From Cocleimonas sp. (GTDB taxonomy: Bacteria; Pseudomonadota; Gammaproteobacteria; Thiotrichales; Thiotrichaceae): DNA of 58,088 nucleotides. Below the pieces are notes generated by a model that saw only the letters and a program-made list of their open reading frames with translations, was not told the origin of the DNA and did no database searches. The position numbers and the translations under genes were made by a program. Shown piece after piece: positions 50,515-58,088 of the stretch. Every line of letters begins with the position of its first letter. Positions within the stretch are counted from its first letter, which is position 1. The stretch spans positions 1 through 58,088 of the forward strand of contig JAKIUW010000022.1 in the NCBI GenBank assembly GCA_021647365.1, given 5' to 3'.

Positions 50515-51940
50515 GGCTTTCACCTTGATTTTCAATACCAATCTCAATGCCGCTTTTGTCAATAGCCCCTAGCGCATCGATGAGCATGTTCTTTTGGAAA
50601 TCCGTAGCCTCAATTACTTTAAGTGGCAAGTCTTGCATTACGGGAATTACATCCGTAATAATGATTTTTTTACCGATTAAGCCTGCATCTTTAGATTTAT
50701 CCAATACCAGCATTTCACCTTCTTGAAATAATACATGCACGGGCATAATATTTAAAACAGGCTTATCATCTTTGGTAGAAACCACATAAATACGCTCCTG
50801 ATGCACCGCTTTGCGAGGTACTACGAGCGTAGGTTTGGCAGGTGATAATAGCTCGACAGAGGTATACATGCCTTTGAGTAAAGGAGGACGTTTACCGGGA
50901 ATAATATCTTCATACGGTTTATTGACAGCAATGACTAAACCCAAAGTATCGCGTGTTGGATCGATAGATTCACTTAGACGCACCAGTTGGCCATCCCAAA
51001 TAGCGGCATCACTAGAATCACCGACCAAACGTACCCGTGCCTCAAGATTCATATTACTTAACGTTGCTTGTACACTTTCTGGATTTTTGAGGCTAATCGT
51101 TTCACCCGCTCCAGCCAAGCTGGTAATTAATGGACGAAATTGTTTGGTAGGAAGTTGGGCAGTAATTTCAACCGCTTGAACACCCAGCGCCTCGAATAAT
51201 AAGCCACCAGCAGGGGTAAACTCGCCCTTATCAACAGAAACTGTACCTATGCGAGCATCAAAAGGTAAGCGTACTTCGGTTCTACCCAGCTTGTCTTTGC
51301 TTTGATCTACTTGTGATTTGGATTGCTTTATTTGTGCACGGGTTGCTGCTTTACGGCTTTTATAGCTTGATAGCTTACCTTGAATATCTTGAACTTGTTG
51401 GCGTAGCGAGAGCACCATTTGCTCTTCTTTGTCCAAAGTTGAGCGAGCGATGATACGTTTATTCCACAAGGTTTTAATACGGCTGAGTTCTTTCATCTCA
51501 ACATTAAGGTTTTTCTGTGCGAGATTTAATGCACGCTTGGTGCTTTTCTCTTCAGCCTCTAACTGAGCCAAAGATGATTGGCTACCTGCTAACCCTGCTT
51601 TGCTTTGGTTAAGGGTTAGCTTATACGTCGTAGGTTCAATTCTTAAAACCACCGTGCCTTTTTTAAGGCTCGCTCCTTTTTTAAGCTTAGGGTGGATATA
51701 GCTAATCTTTCCACTAACCTCTGATTTTGCTTTAAGTACCGTTGCAGGCTCTACATTACCAAACGCCAGTGCTCTTGCGCGAAACGGTATTTTTTGAATA
51801 TCAATAACTTCCACTGCTTTAAGTGGATATTGTAACTCTTCGTGGGTCACTGGGGGCTTGTTTTTAACTTTATAAATAACCAGTGCGATAGCAGCACCAA
51901 CGATTAAAAGTAAGAGTAGAAAGCTTAGAATTTTTTTCAT
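50507..51940 (-). CDS. RND efflux periplasmic adaptor (second system)
   Basis: A membrane-fusion protein with an N-terminal membrane anchor (about 4-23), lipoyl-like halves (VSGKISYIHPKLKKGASLKKGTVVLRIEPTTY and RTEVRLPFDARIGTVSVDKGEFTPAG) and a long coiled-coil hairpin (about 115-225), longer than in the first system's adaptor. Divergence between the two pairs suggests different substrates. It starts the operon adaptor, pump, four-helix protein A. Confidence 0.88.
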   Translation of the reverse strand: MKKILSFLLLLLIVGAAIALVIYKVKNKPPVTHEELQYPLKAVEVIDIQKIPFRARALAFGNVEPATVLKAKSEVSGKISYIHPKLKKGASLKKGTVVLRIEPTTYKLTLNQSKAGLAGSQSSLAQLEAEEKSTKRALNLAQKNLNVEMKELSRIKTLWNKRIIARSTLDKEEQMVLSLRQQVQDIQGKLSSYKSRKAATRAQIKQSKSQVDQSKDKLGRTEVRLPFDARIGTVSVDKGEFTPAGGLLFEALGVQAVEITAQLPTKQFRPLITSLAGAGETISLKNPESVQATLSNMNLEARVRLVGDSSDAAIWDGQLVRLSESIDPTRDTLGLVIAVNKPYEDIIPGKRPPLLKGMYTSVELLSPAKPTLVVPRKAVHQERIYVVSTKDDKPVLNIMPVHVLFQEGEMLVLDKSKDAGLIGKKIIITDVIPVMQDLPLKVIEATDFQKNMLIDALGAIDKSGIEIGIENQGESRD

Positions 51941-51973
51941 AGTACAACCTTTCTTATACCGTAGAGTTTTAAA

Positions 51974-51999
51974 TTAATATTAGTTAATTCTAATATTAA
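51974..51999. promoter_or_regulatory. Palindromic operator upstream of the second RND operon
   Basis: TTAATATTAG-TTAATT-CTAATATTAA, a perfect 10-bp dyad 34-59 bases before the adaptor start. It may be a repressor site; no regulator gene is adjacent. Confidence 0.55.
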
Positions 52000-52056
52000 A
52001 GCAGTAAGCTGAATTAAACCTGAAAATATTATTTATGGTTTTCTAGCTCGAAGAGT

Positions 52057-52081
52057 CGTGTAAAAGTGGGGGGGTGTGCTT
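52057..52081. repeat. Dispersed palindromic repeat, copy 16 (single arm)
   Basis: CGTGTAAAAGTG, G7 tract, TGTGCTT with one change (CGTG for CATG). The last copy in the window; none was seen in the final 6 kb. Confidence 0.87.
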
Positions 52082-52093
52082 GAGAACCTTTAA

Positions 52094-52552
52094 TCAGAGG
52101 TCCCTTAAGGGTTCTGGTAAACGATAAGCAGCATGACAAGCAATACAATTATTCATTAATGAGTCGAGTCGTTTACGTAGCGCTAAAGGCTCTTCTCCCG
52201 CTTTTGCTGCGGCAGAAATATCATCAAATAGTCCACGTGTACCAAACCCTAATTTTTTCATACCCCCTGGAATTTTTTGTAAAAGAGCACCAGGGGTGTT
52301 CAGTTCTGCTGCCATACCCGCCTTGTGGGCAAGCTCTTCTACCTTTTTCAAATCATTATTAGTAATTGCGCTACTTACGCCTTGTACACTAATTAAAAAT
52401 TGGCGCATTTCATCTAAGACTAAATCACGTTCATCTTTATTTAAAACAACATTGATACGATTGTCAGTCGATGGTGCAACACTCCCCTTAGTCATAATAA
52501 AACCAAGTGCTCCAATTATGAGCAATAGAACAACAATAATTACATTTTTCAT
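52094..52552 (-). CDS. Class II c-type cytochrome (cytochrome c'-like)
   Basis: A membrane-anchored or exported cytochrome. The hydrophobic N-terminus (about 3-20) is followed by a helical domain with the haem-binding C136-IAC-H140 close to the C-terminus, as in cytochromes c' and c-556. Length 152. Cytochromes c' bind NO or carry electrons; which applies here is unknown. It lies between the RND adaptor and the cytochrome-CcmI-like gene on the same strand. Confidence 0.82.
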   Translation of the reverse strand: MKNVIIVVLLLIIGALGFIMTKGSVAPSTDNRINVVLNKDERDLVLDEMRQFLISVQGVSSAITNNDLKKVEELAHKAGMAAELNTPGALLQKIPGGMKKLGFGTRGLFDDISAAAKAGEEPLALRKRLDSLMNNCIACHAAYRLPEPLRDL

Positions 52553-52630
52553 TTCTACAATTCCTTTTTTTAAAAGATTATTCAGTGTTACATATTCTAC
52601 AGTTTTTTCTAATGATCTTTATCATAGTAG

Positions 52631-53437
52631 CTACTTAACCACGACTGTATCAATCTCAATACTTACTTTATCTCCCACTTTTATAGATGCTTTTTCGGAA
52701 AATAGATCTCCATTTCGTGCTATAGGTTGTCCTGATTTCGATATCCTTGCACCTACTTTAATTTCTGAAAAGCCAGAAAGTTTTAAGTTTGGCATCATTG
52801 CCATTTCGTCATTTAATACTATTTCTATCGGCAAATCTTTAACTTGTTTTTTAACCACCGCTAATGGCATGGGTGGGCCACTCATTGCTTTGGCATAAAT
52901 AAAAACAAGATCTGTTGAGCTAGCTTGTGATTTGAGTTTATCTGATAAACTTATGCTGACGGTAATACCTTGGGTGTTTGACTTTATATCATTATTAGCA
53001 ACTGCAGGGGCTACGGCTTTGCTATGTTCTTCTTCCACATGTTTTTTAAGGCCTTTAGGACTATCTAAATTGCCACCATAAATATAAGCTGCTATTTTCA
53101 TTGCGTCTTCTTTAGGTATTGATATAGGAGGCATAATATTAAATTTACGAATTGCACCGCGCATCATGCTCTTGCTTTCATCTTGGTTTTCCACCCAACC
53201 AGAAATAGCCTGCACAAATGAATCTTCATCTGGAAAGGTATTAATATAATGCATACGAACAGCGGCAATAGGCGGGGCAATGCGCTTTTTAAGATCCATT
53301 CCACTCGAACTACCGTGGCAAACAGCACAGTTTGTTTTGTAGAGTTTCTCACCTGCTTCATACTTATCCTTATCAGCAAAAGATATTTGTGTGAAAAATA
53401 TGGTCAATGTAACGAGTAATATTCTTAGAATTTTCAT
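52631..53437 (-). CDS. Cytochrome c fused to a CcmI/CycH C-terminal-like domain
   Basis: An exported two-domain protein. After a signal peptide (cleaved near residue 21) comes a class I cytochrome c with C37-AVC-H41 and a likely axial Met near residue 102 (NIMPPISIPKEDAMKIAAYIYGG). A linker of about 40 residues leads to a second domain with VFIYAKAMSGPPMPLAVVKKQVKDLP, LNDEMAMMPNLKLSGF and VGARISKSGQPIARNGDL. That pattern matches the periplasmic C-terminal domain of CcmI/CycH. This combination is not one I know. It may be a haem protein that binds apocytochrome-like peptides. Confidence 0.8.
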   Translation of the reverse strand: MKILRILLVTLTIFFTQISFADKDKYEAGEKLYKTNCAVCHGSSSGMDLKKRIAPPIAAVRMHYINTFPDEDSFVQAISGWVENQDESKSMMRGAIRKFNIMPPISIPKEDAMKIAAYIYGGNLDSPKGLKKHVEEEHSKAVAPAVANNDIKSNTQGITVSISLSDKLKSQASSTDLVFIYAKAMSGPPMPLAVVKKQVKDLPIEIVLNDEMAMMPNLKLSGFSEIKVGARISKSGQPIARNGDLFSEKASIKVGDKVSIEIDTVVVK

Positions 53438-53504
53438 ATTTATTCCTAAAGGCTGTTCATATTAAAAATACCATTTAGAATGGTTTCTTAAATGAGAAAG
53501 TAAC

Positions 53505-54155
53505 TTATTTCCTGCAGCGTTCTTTAGAGCTACCTAAGATTGCACTAACTTCCGCTGCTAATTCAGGAACTTGAGTGATATACGGGCTCCTTGTTCTGTT
53601 CTCAATCTGACCTGCAAAAGCACGTAAGTGGTTTCTGGAGCCACACAACAACCTATCATAGGTTGCTATGATATCTTGATGCTCGGCCGATACGTGTAAC
53701 TTATGTGTATTGATATCTCTGATATCTGTTTCTTCAACATAAGCACCTACCCTAAGTGCTGCCACATCATCACTACCCACGGCATTATTCATTAGATCAT
53801 CATATAGATCTTGTAGATCTTGATCTTTGTAAGTATCACGTCTTCCTGTTGATGGGTCATCAATACCGTAATTGTTAAGCAAAGTCAGTATCGCTTCTGC
53901 ATGCTTTGTTTCGGCATTATCTGAAATATTTTTAAATGTATTTAAACGACTTTCTTTCGCTTCATAAATATTTAAATACAAATCACGCGCTAATTCTTCT
54001 TCCTCACGCATAAATAACAAGCCTTCTACTTCAGCTGCATTTAATGCACTGATGTTATTTGAGTTAGGGACTATCGTATTATTTGAATCACCTCCACAGG
54101 CTGTTAATAAAAGTGTTGCACTGAATAAGGCTGTTAATATATTAGTTTTTTTCAT
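53505..54155 (-). CDS. DUF2202 ferritin-like lipoprotein
   Basis: The lipoprotein signal has its lipobox Cys in LLTACGGD. The mature domain has FMREEEELARDLYLNIYEA and NAETKHAEAILTLL, the helical metal-binding pattern of DUF2202 proteins (ferritin-like fold). The role is unknown. The ATG at 54155 gives the best signal peptide; an earlier in-frame ATG is unlikely. Confidence 0.8.
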   Translation of the reverse strand: MKKTNILTALFSATLLLTACGGDSNNTIVPNSNNISALNAAEVEGLLFMREEEELARDLYLNIYEAKESRLNTFKNISDNAETKHAEAILTLLNNYGIDDPSTGRRDTYKDQDLQDLYDDLMNNAVGSDDVAALRVGAYVEETDIRDINTHKLHVSAEHQDIIATYDRLLCGSRNHLRAFAGQIENRTRSPYITQVPELAAEVSAILGSSKERCRK

Positions 54156-54227
54156 TCTTGTTTCCATAAGTAGTGTATAAGATTATGCTAATATACCGTC
54201 TTTACCTTAAATGAAACTGAAAATATA

Positions 54228-54632
54228 TTATTTAATATCTGTAGCATGAAGTATTTTTAAATAAGCAAAAGTTGAAATTGATATCCAAACACTTGAACGT
54301 AAAATCATTGCTTTAACAGTACGTGGCTCAAATAACCCGCCTAATAATATATCAACACCAAATATTGCAAATATGATTAAGGTGGCAACTGCGATGGTGA
54401 TTGATAACCAAATTGCCCACGTTTTTTTCAACCATAGCCCAACACCTGCAACGATATATACAAACCCCATTAAGAAGTTAAACCATAAAACATAAGGTAC
54501 GTAGTTACCTGCCGCTGCTCGCCCAGCACCATCAATAAATAAAACCTCTCCCCCTGACTTAAGTGTCAACAAGCCAAAAAGAACGGCGATAGCAGAAGCT
54601 ATCCAAACCCCGACACATCGATTGTTTTTCAT
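54228..54632 (-). CDS. Four-helix membrane protein B (paralogue of 46957-47358)
   Basis: No assigned family. The 134-residue product is closely similar to protein A, sharing LTLKSGGEVLFI, GFVYI-AG-GLWL and AIFG-ILGGL-E-RT. The two paralogues bracket the second RND pump and both cytochromes, suggesting a local duplication. It is divergent from a plus-strand membrane protein gene, with a long palindrome between them. Confidence 0.75.
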   Translation of the reverse strand: MKNNRCVGVWIASAIAVLFGLLTLKSGGEVLFIDGAGRAAAGNYVPYVLWFNFLMGFVYIVAGVGLWLKKTWAIWLSITIAVATLIIFAIFGVDILLGGLFEPRTVKAMILRSSVWISISTFAYLKILHATDIK

Positions 54633-54683
54633 AACCTACACCTTAAATAAAATGATAATGCTATCGTATTTTAAATAAGAAAG

Positions 54684-54725
54684 ATGAAATGAAGCTGAAA
54701 TTTATAATTTTCAGCTTCATTTCAT
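54684..54725. promoter_or_regulatory. Perfect 17-bp-arm palindrome between divergent genes
   Basis: ATGAAATGAAGCTGAAA (54684-54700) and its complement (54709-54725) are separated by 8 bases of A/T. The position between divergent start codons favours an operator or two-way control site over a terminator. Confidence 0.6.
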
Positions 54726-54783
54726 ATTGACTAGATATACTTTTAGAAAAATGAACTTATTTATTATTTAGTAGGTGGTGATT

Positions 54784-55191
54784 ATGAAAAGCACAATTGG
54801 GAAATGGAATATTGCTATTGGATTATCTGTCTTAGCTGGTTTTATGGTCTACGGTTTTTTCTTAATTTATATGCGAGACTTTTCAGCAGGGAAGGAGGCA
54901 TGGGTTGCTGCAAGTAATACAGGTGATCATTTTGAGGCAAAGTTGGCACATGTACACGGGAATCTTTTTAGCCTGCTTAATATTTTATACGGCTACTTAT
55001 TGCTGAAGTTAGCTATTCCGACAAACTATGCAAAGTGGGTTTCAAGGTTGGCACTTGCTGGCTTGTTAATGCCAATAGGGATTTTTGCAGAACTTTATTT
55101 AGGTTTACCTTTCTATCTAGTGCTTGTGGGTGCAATCTCTATTGTTTCTGCAACAATACTACTTGCTATTGGCGTGATTAAAATGAAATAG
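54784..55191 (+). CDS. Small membrane protein
   Basis: No family recognised. The 135-residue product has four hydrophobic segments (about 9-28, 55-75, 83-102 and 108-130). A His-containing stretch (AKLAHVHGNLFSLLN) precedes the second helix and might bind a metal or haem. The ATG at 54784 has GGTGGTG upstream; an in-frame upstream start is less likely. Confidence 0.65.
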   Translation: MKSTIGKWNIAIGLSVLAGFMVYGFFLIYMRDFSAGKEAWVAASNTGDHFEAKLAHVHGNLFSLLNILYGYLLLKLAIPTNYAKWVSRLALAGLLMPIGIFAELYLGLPFYLVLVGAISIVSATILLAIGVIKMK

Positions 55192-55248
55192 TAGTCGTCA
55201 TTTAGCAAGAGATGTTTCTCCTGCTATGTATATGGCAGGTATAGATAT

Positions 55249-55665
55249 ATGGTTTTTATAATTAATAGCTTAATTATAGTGCTTGTAATACTAATTCATT
55301 ATGAGTTCTTATATAGAATATCCAATATCATCCCAAAGATGAAAATTAAGCATCGTTTTAGAATTGTGCTAGGTGTTTTTGGTGCGCTTGTTGCTCACAG
55401 CATAGAGGTTTGGTTATTCTCAATAGTTTATTATTTATTACCTTGGTTTAAAAAACTAGGAAGTCTAACAGGCGAATTTGATGGATCATTACTGGATAGC
55501 GTTTACTTTTCATATACAACCTATACCACCTTAGGTTTTGGCGACATACAGCCGCATGGTGCGATAAGACATTTTGTGGGTCTTGAGTCATTAACTGGTC
55601 TACTTTTAATCACGTGGACAGCCTCTTTTTTATATTATGAGATGCAACGTTATTGGAGTAAATGA
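55249..55665 (+). CDS. Small two-helix potassium channel-like protein
   Basis: An ion_trans_2-type protein. The selectivity filter TLGFGD, a form of TVGYGD, lies at about 94-99 in TTYTTLGFGDIQPHG, followed by the inner helix LTGLLLITWTASFLYYEMQRY. An additional N-terminal helix precedes it. No cytoplasmic ligand-binding domain is attached, so it probably forms a simple homotetramer pore. It lies 57 bases after the previous gene on the same strand. Confidence 0.82.
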   Translation: MVFIINSLIIVLVILIHYEFLYRISNIIPKMKIKHRFRIVLGVFGALVAHSIEVWLFSIVYYLLPWFKKLGSLTGEFDGSLLDSVYFSYTTYTTLGFGDIQPHGAIRHFVGLESLTGLLLITWTASFLYYEMQRYWSK

Positions 55666-55669
55666 TAAG

Positions 55670-55975
55670 ATGGATTTTCTAACCTTTAAAGAATTTATAA
55701 GCATTCCGGTACTTATCGCTTTTTATTATTCTGGTGCAGTCGTTTTCCCTTTTTTTATGTGGTTTTTTTCAGCATGGTTGATAAAAAAATATAAACTGAT
55801 TGGAGCTGTTCACACCAAGGGAAAAGAAATGGTATGGAGAGCTTTAAGTACAAAACAAAAGTTTATGCTGACTAGTGCATTTCTATTGGTTTTGTTATTT
55901 ATGGAGCTATTTTGGCGCATGTTGTTTGAATATTTAATCGCCTTTATGCAAATGCGCGATGCACTTCTTCAATAG
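55670..55975 (+). CDS. Small membrane protein, DUF4282-like
   Basis: A 101-residue product with two hydrophobic segments (about 11-35 and 60-80). The MDFLTFKEFISIPVLIAFYYSGA start recalls DUF4282, but this is by eye. The ATG at 55670 lies four bases after the channel gene's stop, suggesting coupling; a longer reading overlapping the channel gene is less likely. Confidence 0.55.
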   Translation: MDFLTFKEFISIPVLIAFYYSGAVVFPFFMWFFSAWLIKKYKLIGAVHTKGKEMVWRALSTKQKFMLTSAFLLVLLFMELFWRMLFEYLIAFMQMRDALLQ

Positions 55976-56064
55976 CACTCGCGCAAAAGCCTCCAACTAA
56001 AAATAATAAGAAAAAGTTATAGAGATCAATCTACAATACGAGAGAATTCTTCTCTTGGAATAAC

Positions 56065-57252
56065 ATGATTACATTCTCTCAGCCCCACCGTTTAAAAGTA
56101 ATGCTCGCAGGCCTATTTAGCCTAATGCTAACCATGGGCGTGGCGCGATTTTCATTTACGCCACTATTGCCCGTGATGATGAATGAAACCTTCCTCAATG
56201 ACTTTTCTGGTGGTTGGTTGGCTTCTATCAACTACATGGGTTATATGACAGGTGTGTTGATTACGGCTTCAATCAGTAGTTTAAAACTTAAGTTCACCTT
56301 GTATCGGATCGGCTTAATAGTCGCCATTTTATCCACCATTGGCATGGCACTGGCAGAAAATTATATTCTTTGGTCGGTAATGCGTTATCTTGCAGGCTTA
56401 ACCAGTGCTGCTGGCTTGTTGATGGGGTCGGGTCTGATTTTAAACTGGATGCTCCGTCATGGACATCGTGCAGAACTAGGCATTCATTTTGGTGGTGCAG
56501 GTTTGGGTATTGCCATTAGTGCCGCTGTTGCGATGGGTATAGAGGGGAGCTTTAATTGGGTGGAACAATGGCAAATATTTGCGTTGGTTGGAGTGGCATT
56601 GGCGATTCCTGCGTGGATTTGGTTGCCCGCTCCTGATACATCGCACATCACTCAAGCGGGAAAGAAGCTTATTGACAAGCCCCCCACAAAAAGCTGGATG
56701 AGTTTATTGTTTGCAGCTTATTTTTGCGCAGGTTTTGGTTATGTGATCAGCGCGACTTTCTTGGTTGCTATCGTTGAAAATCAGCCTAGTTTAAAGGGTA
56801 ATGGAAGCATGGTTTGGTTGGTGACGGGCTTAGCCGCCGCACCTGCCTGTGTTTTTTGGGATCGTATTGCAAGAAAAATAGGCGAGTTAAAAGCGTTGTT
56901 TATTGCCTATGGAATTAACATTGTAGGGATTGTAATTCCTGCGTTTGATCATAGCTTTACCGCCGTATTGCTCAGTGGATTTTTATTTGGCGCAACCTTT
57001 ATTGGTATTGTGAGTTTAATGCTAACAATGGTCGGTAAGTTCTTCCCTACAAAGCCCGCAAAGCCGATGGGGAAATTAACATTAAGCTATGGTACGGCGC
57101 AGATTATAGCGCCTGCCATTTCAGGCATGATGGCAGAAGCCAGCGGCAACTATAATATGCCGTTACTGCTAGCAGGTGGTTTTATGATTCTTGGGATGGT
57201 ATTAATTTACGTGCTGATGCTTCGTTCAAATAAAGTCGTTAGTACGGCCTAA
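56065..57252 (+). CDS. YbfB/YjiJ-family MFS transporter
   Basis: A 12-helix major facilitator protein of 395 residues. Typical stretches are LTMGVARFSFTPLLPVMM, GWLASINYMGYMTGVL and GLTSAAGLLMGSG. The substrate is unknown. Its last 14 bases overlap the convergent CAP-domain gene. Confidence 0.85.
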   Translation: MITFSQPHRLKVMLAGLFSLMLTMGVARFSFTPLLPVMMNETFLNDFSGGWLASINYMGYMTGVLITASISSLKLKFTLYRIGLIVAILSTIGMALAENYILWSVMRYLAGLTSAAGLLMGSGLILNWMLRHGHRAELGIHFGGAGLGIAISAAVAMGIEGSFNWVEQWQIFALVGVALAIPAWIWLPAPDTSHITQAGKKLIDKPPTKSWMSLLFAAYFCAGFGYVISATFLVAIVENQPSLKGNGSMVWLVTGLAAAPACVFWDRIARKIGELKALFIAYGINIVGIVIPAFDHSFTAVLLSGFLFGATFIGIVSLMLTMVGKFFPTKPAKPMGKLTLSYGTAQIIAPAISGMMAEASGNYNMPLLLAGGFMILGMVLIYVLMLRSNKVVSTA

Positions 57253-57742
57253 CGCCAACAACATTCCCGCCTGGGAAATAGCTACAAACATAAATCTGAG
57301 AGCCATTTGAGCAAGATTTCATTGCACAACCAACGTCCGTAGTTCCTTTCCAAACTATCTGAGTATAATGCCCGCATTGTTTGCCTGCTTGGCATTTATT
57401 TTGTTGGTAATTGTAGAAATTTTTCTCATTTGCCCAGGTGCTAATAGCATGGCTGATTGTTGTGGAGGCTGTTGATATGAAAAGGTTTTCACCAAATGGA
57501 ACATTACCTTGATGGTGGTAAACTTTGCAACTACTAGCGAGTTGGTTTACCCATTGCTGAGAAATACTTTCAAGATCAGACGACCATTGCAACGGAAGTT
57601 GTTTGTCTTTTGCCCGTACATTGTTATGTGCTTGCAATGCTTGTGCTCTATTGACAGACGGCTCTGCTATAGCGGGAACTGAAAGTATAAAAATAAAACT
57701 CAAAAGTAATGCTGGTGTCACTACTGTCCCACAGTTTGTCAT
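57239..57742 (-). CDS. Secreted CAP-domain (SCP/PR-1-like) protein with a start inside the IS end
   Basis: An exported CAP-superfamily protein. Landmarks are NNVRAKDKQLPLQW, CGHYTQIVWKGTTDVGC and YVCSYFPGGN, with the usual His/Glu pairs. The signal peptide core VTPALLLSFIFILSVPAIA is preceded by eight residues encoded by the IS4 element end. The ATG overlaps the transposase stop (TAATG), so the IS supplied the present start, and the native N-terminus was probably displaced. Expression may depend on read-through or coupling from the transposase. Confidence 0.82.
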   Translation of the reverse strand: MTNCGTVVTPALLLSFIFILSVPAIAEPSVNRAQALQAHNNVRAKDKQLPLQWSSDLESISQQWVNQLASSCKVYHHQGNVPFGENLFISTASTTISHAISTWANEKNFYNYQQNKCQAGKQCGHYTQIVWKGTTDVGCAMKSCSNGSQIYVCSYFPGGNVVGVRPY

Positions 57743-58088
57743 TAGAAAGCGAGCCTCATCTGTGGTTCGCTTTTTTTATGCCTTGGAGGATCTGGTTTTA
57801 ATATCTGTCGTAGATTCTTTCGCTCAAATAAATTGAGCTGAATAACCCTTAATATTCGTTGTACAGTCCAACCTATTTTTGCGCTTTGGCGAGCATAAGC
57901 AAGCAACAAATAAGTGATCATTGCAATCCAAATCTGTGTCATGACAGCATTACGGGATACCCCAACAAAAGCTTTAATCTTGAGGTTTTGTTTGATGGCT
58001 TTGAAGAACAATTCTACTTGCCAGCGGTCTTTGTAAATGGCTGCAATTGTTGCAGCACAAAGCTTGAAGTTGTTGGTTAAAAAGAGAT
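57742..58088 (-). mobile_element. IS4-family transposase, 3' part only (runs off the window)
   Basis: The C-terminal 115 or so codons of a DDE transposase. The IS4 YREK signature is clear in IYKDRWQVELFFKAIKQ: Y, then R three on, E four after that, and K seven after that. FVGVSRNAVMTQIWIAMITYLLL follows. The N-terminal catalytic part lies beyond the window. A terminator-like stem (57745-57778) and the palindrome ACTGT-CCC-ACAGT (57723-57735) mark the element end. Confidence 0.85.
57745..57778 (+). terminator. Terminator-like hairpin at the IS end
   Basis: On plus, AAGCGAGCC pairs with GGTTCGCTT (one G-T pair) and T-rich sequence follows. It could block transcription entering the element from the CAP side. 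Confidence 0.6.

Noticed and set aside
111..52081. Repeat family as a CRISPR array
   Set aside because: Copies are kilobases apart with genes between them and no regular spacers or cas genes.

Overview
The window reads as chromosome of a low-to-moderate GC gammaproteobacterium. The conserved block tonB-yqgE-ruvX-pyrR-pyrB-pyrC' is arranged as in Pseudomonas relatives. A persulfide dioxygenase, an exported rhodanese, a TusE/DsrC-like protein, a DUF302 protein, NnrS and several c-type cytochromes suggest sulfur-oxidising or respiratory metabolism. A Thiotrichales-like origin fits, but this is inference. No phage, CRISPR array, rRNA or tRNA was seen.

Layout: 0.5-5.5 kb carries amiC, tsaE, relA and a HAD hydrolase on the minus strand. 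5.5-14.4 kb holds a lipase-like gene, a candidate small RNA, the tonB-to-pyrC' block, an App1-type phosphatase, a small membrane protein and hemN, ending at an IS30 remnant. 14.8-19.3 kb is an RND efflux pair. 19.4-22.4 kb has a TusE-like gene and a KpsT/KpsM/KpsE-type polysaccharide exporter. 22.4-31.8 kb has a LysE/RhtB exporter, an unknown coiled-coil membrane protein, a rhodanese, clpB with a sigma-32 promoter, a diguanylate cyclase, and DUF302 and SCP2-type proteins. 32-33.3 kb is a divergent pair of paralogous secreted proteins. 33.5-39.1 kb has a 5'-3' exonuclease, nnrS, an acyltransferase, a lipoprotein, a TtcA-like gene and a DUF815 ATPase. 39.3-46.4 kb has a type III glutamine synthetase with sigma-54/NtrC signals, a 6S-like structured RNA, a persulfide dioxygenase with an Fnr-type regulator, and rapA. 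46.5-56 kb has a second RND pair, two cytochromes, a DUF2202 lipoprotein, two paralogous 4-TM proteins and a small K+ channel. The window ends with an MFS transporter, a CAP-domain protein and the 3' end of an IS4-family transposase that abuts the CAP gene.

The strongest unexplained signal is a family of dispersed palindromic repeats. Each arm reads GCACAC, a run of about six or seven C, then ACTTTTACATG. There are 16 copies, including two fragments: six are head-to-head palindromes and the rest are single arms. They sit between genes, usually at operon ends. One copy lies inside tsaE and is translated in frame as part of an extra peptide. Paired arms share variant bases, as if copied or maintained as hairpins. 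No mobilising enzyme is present in the window, so these look like REP/BIME-type elements of an apparently uncharacterised family.
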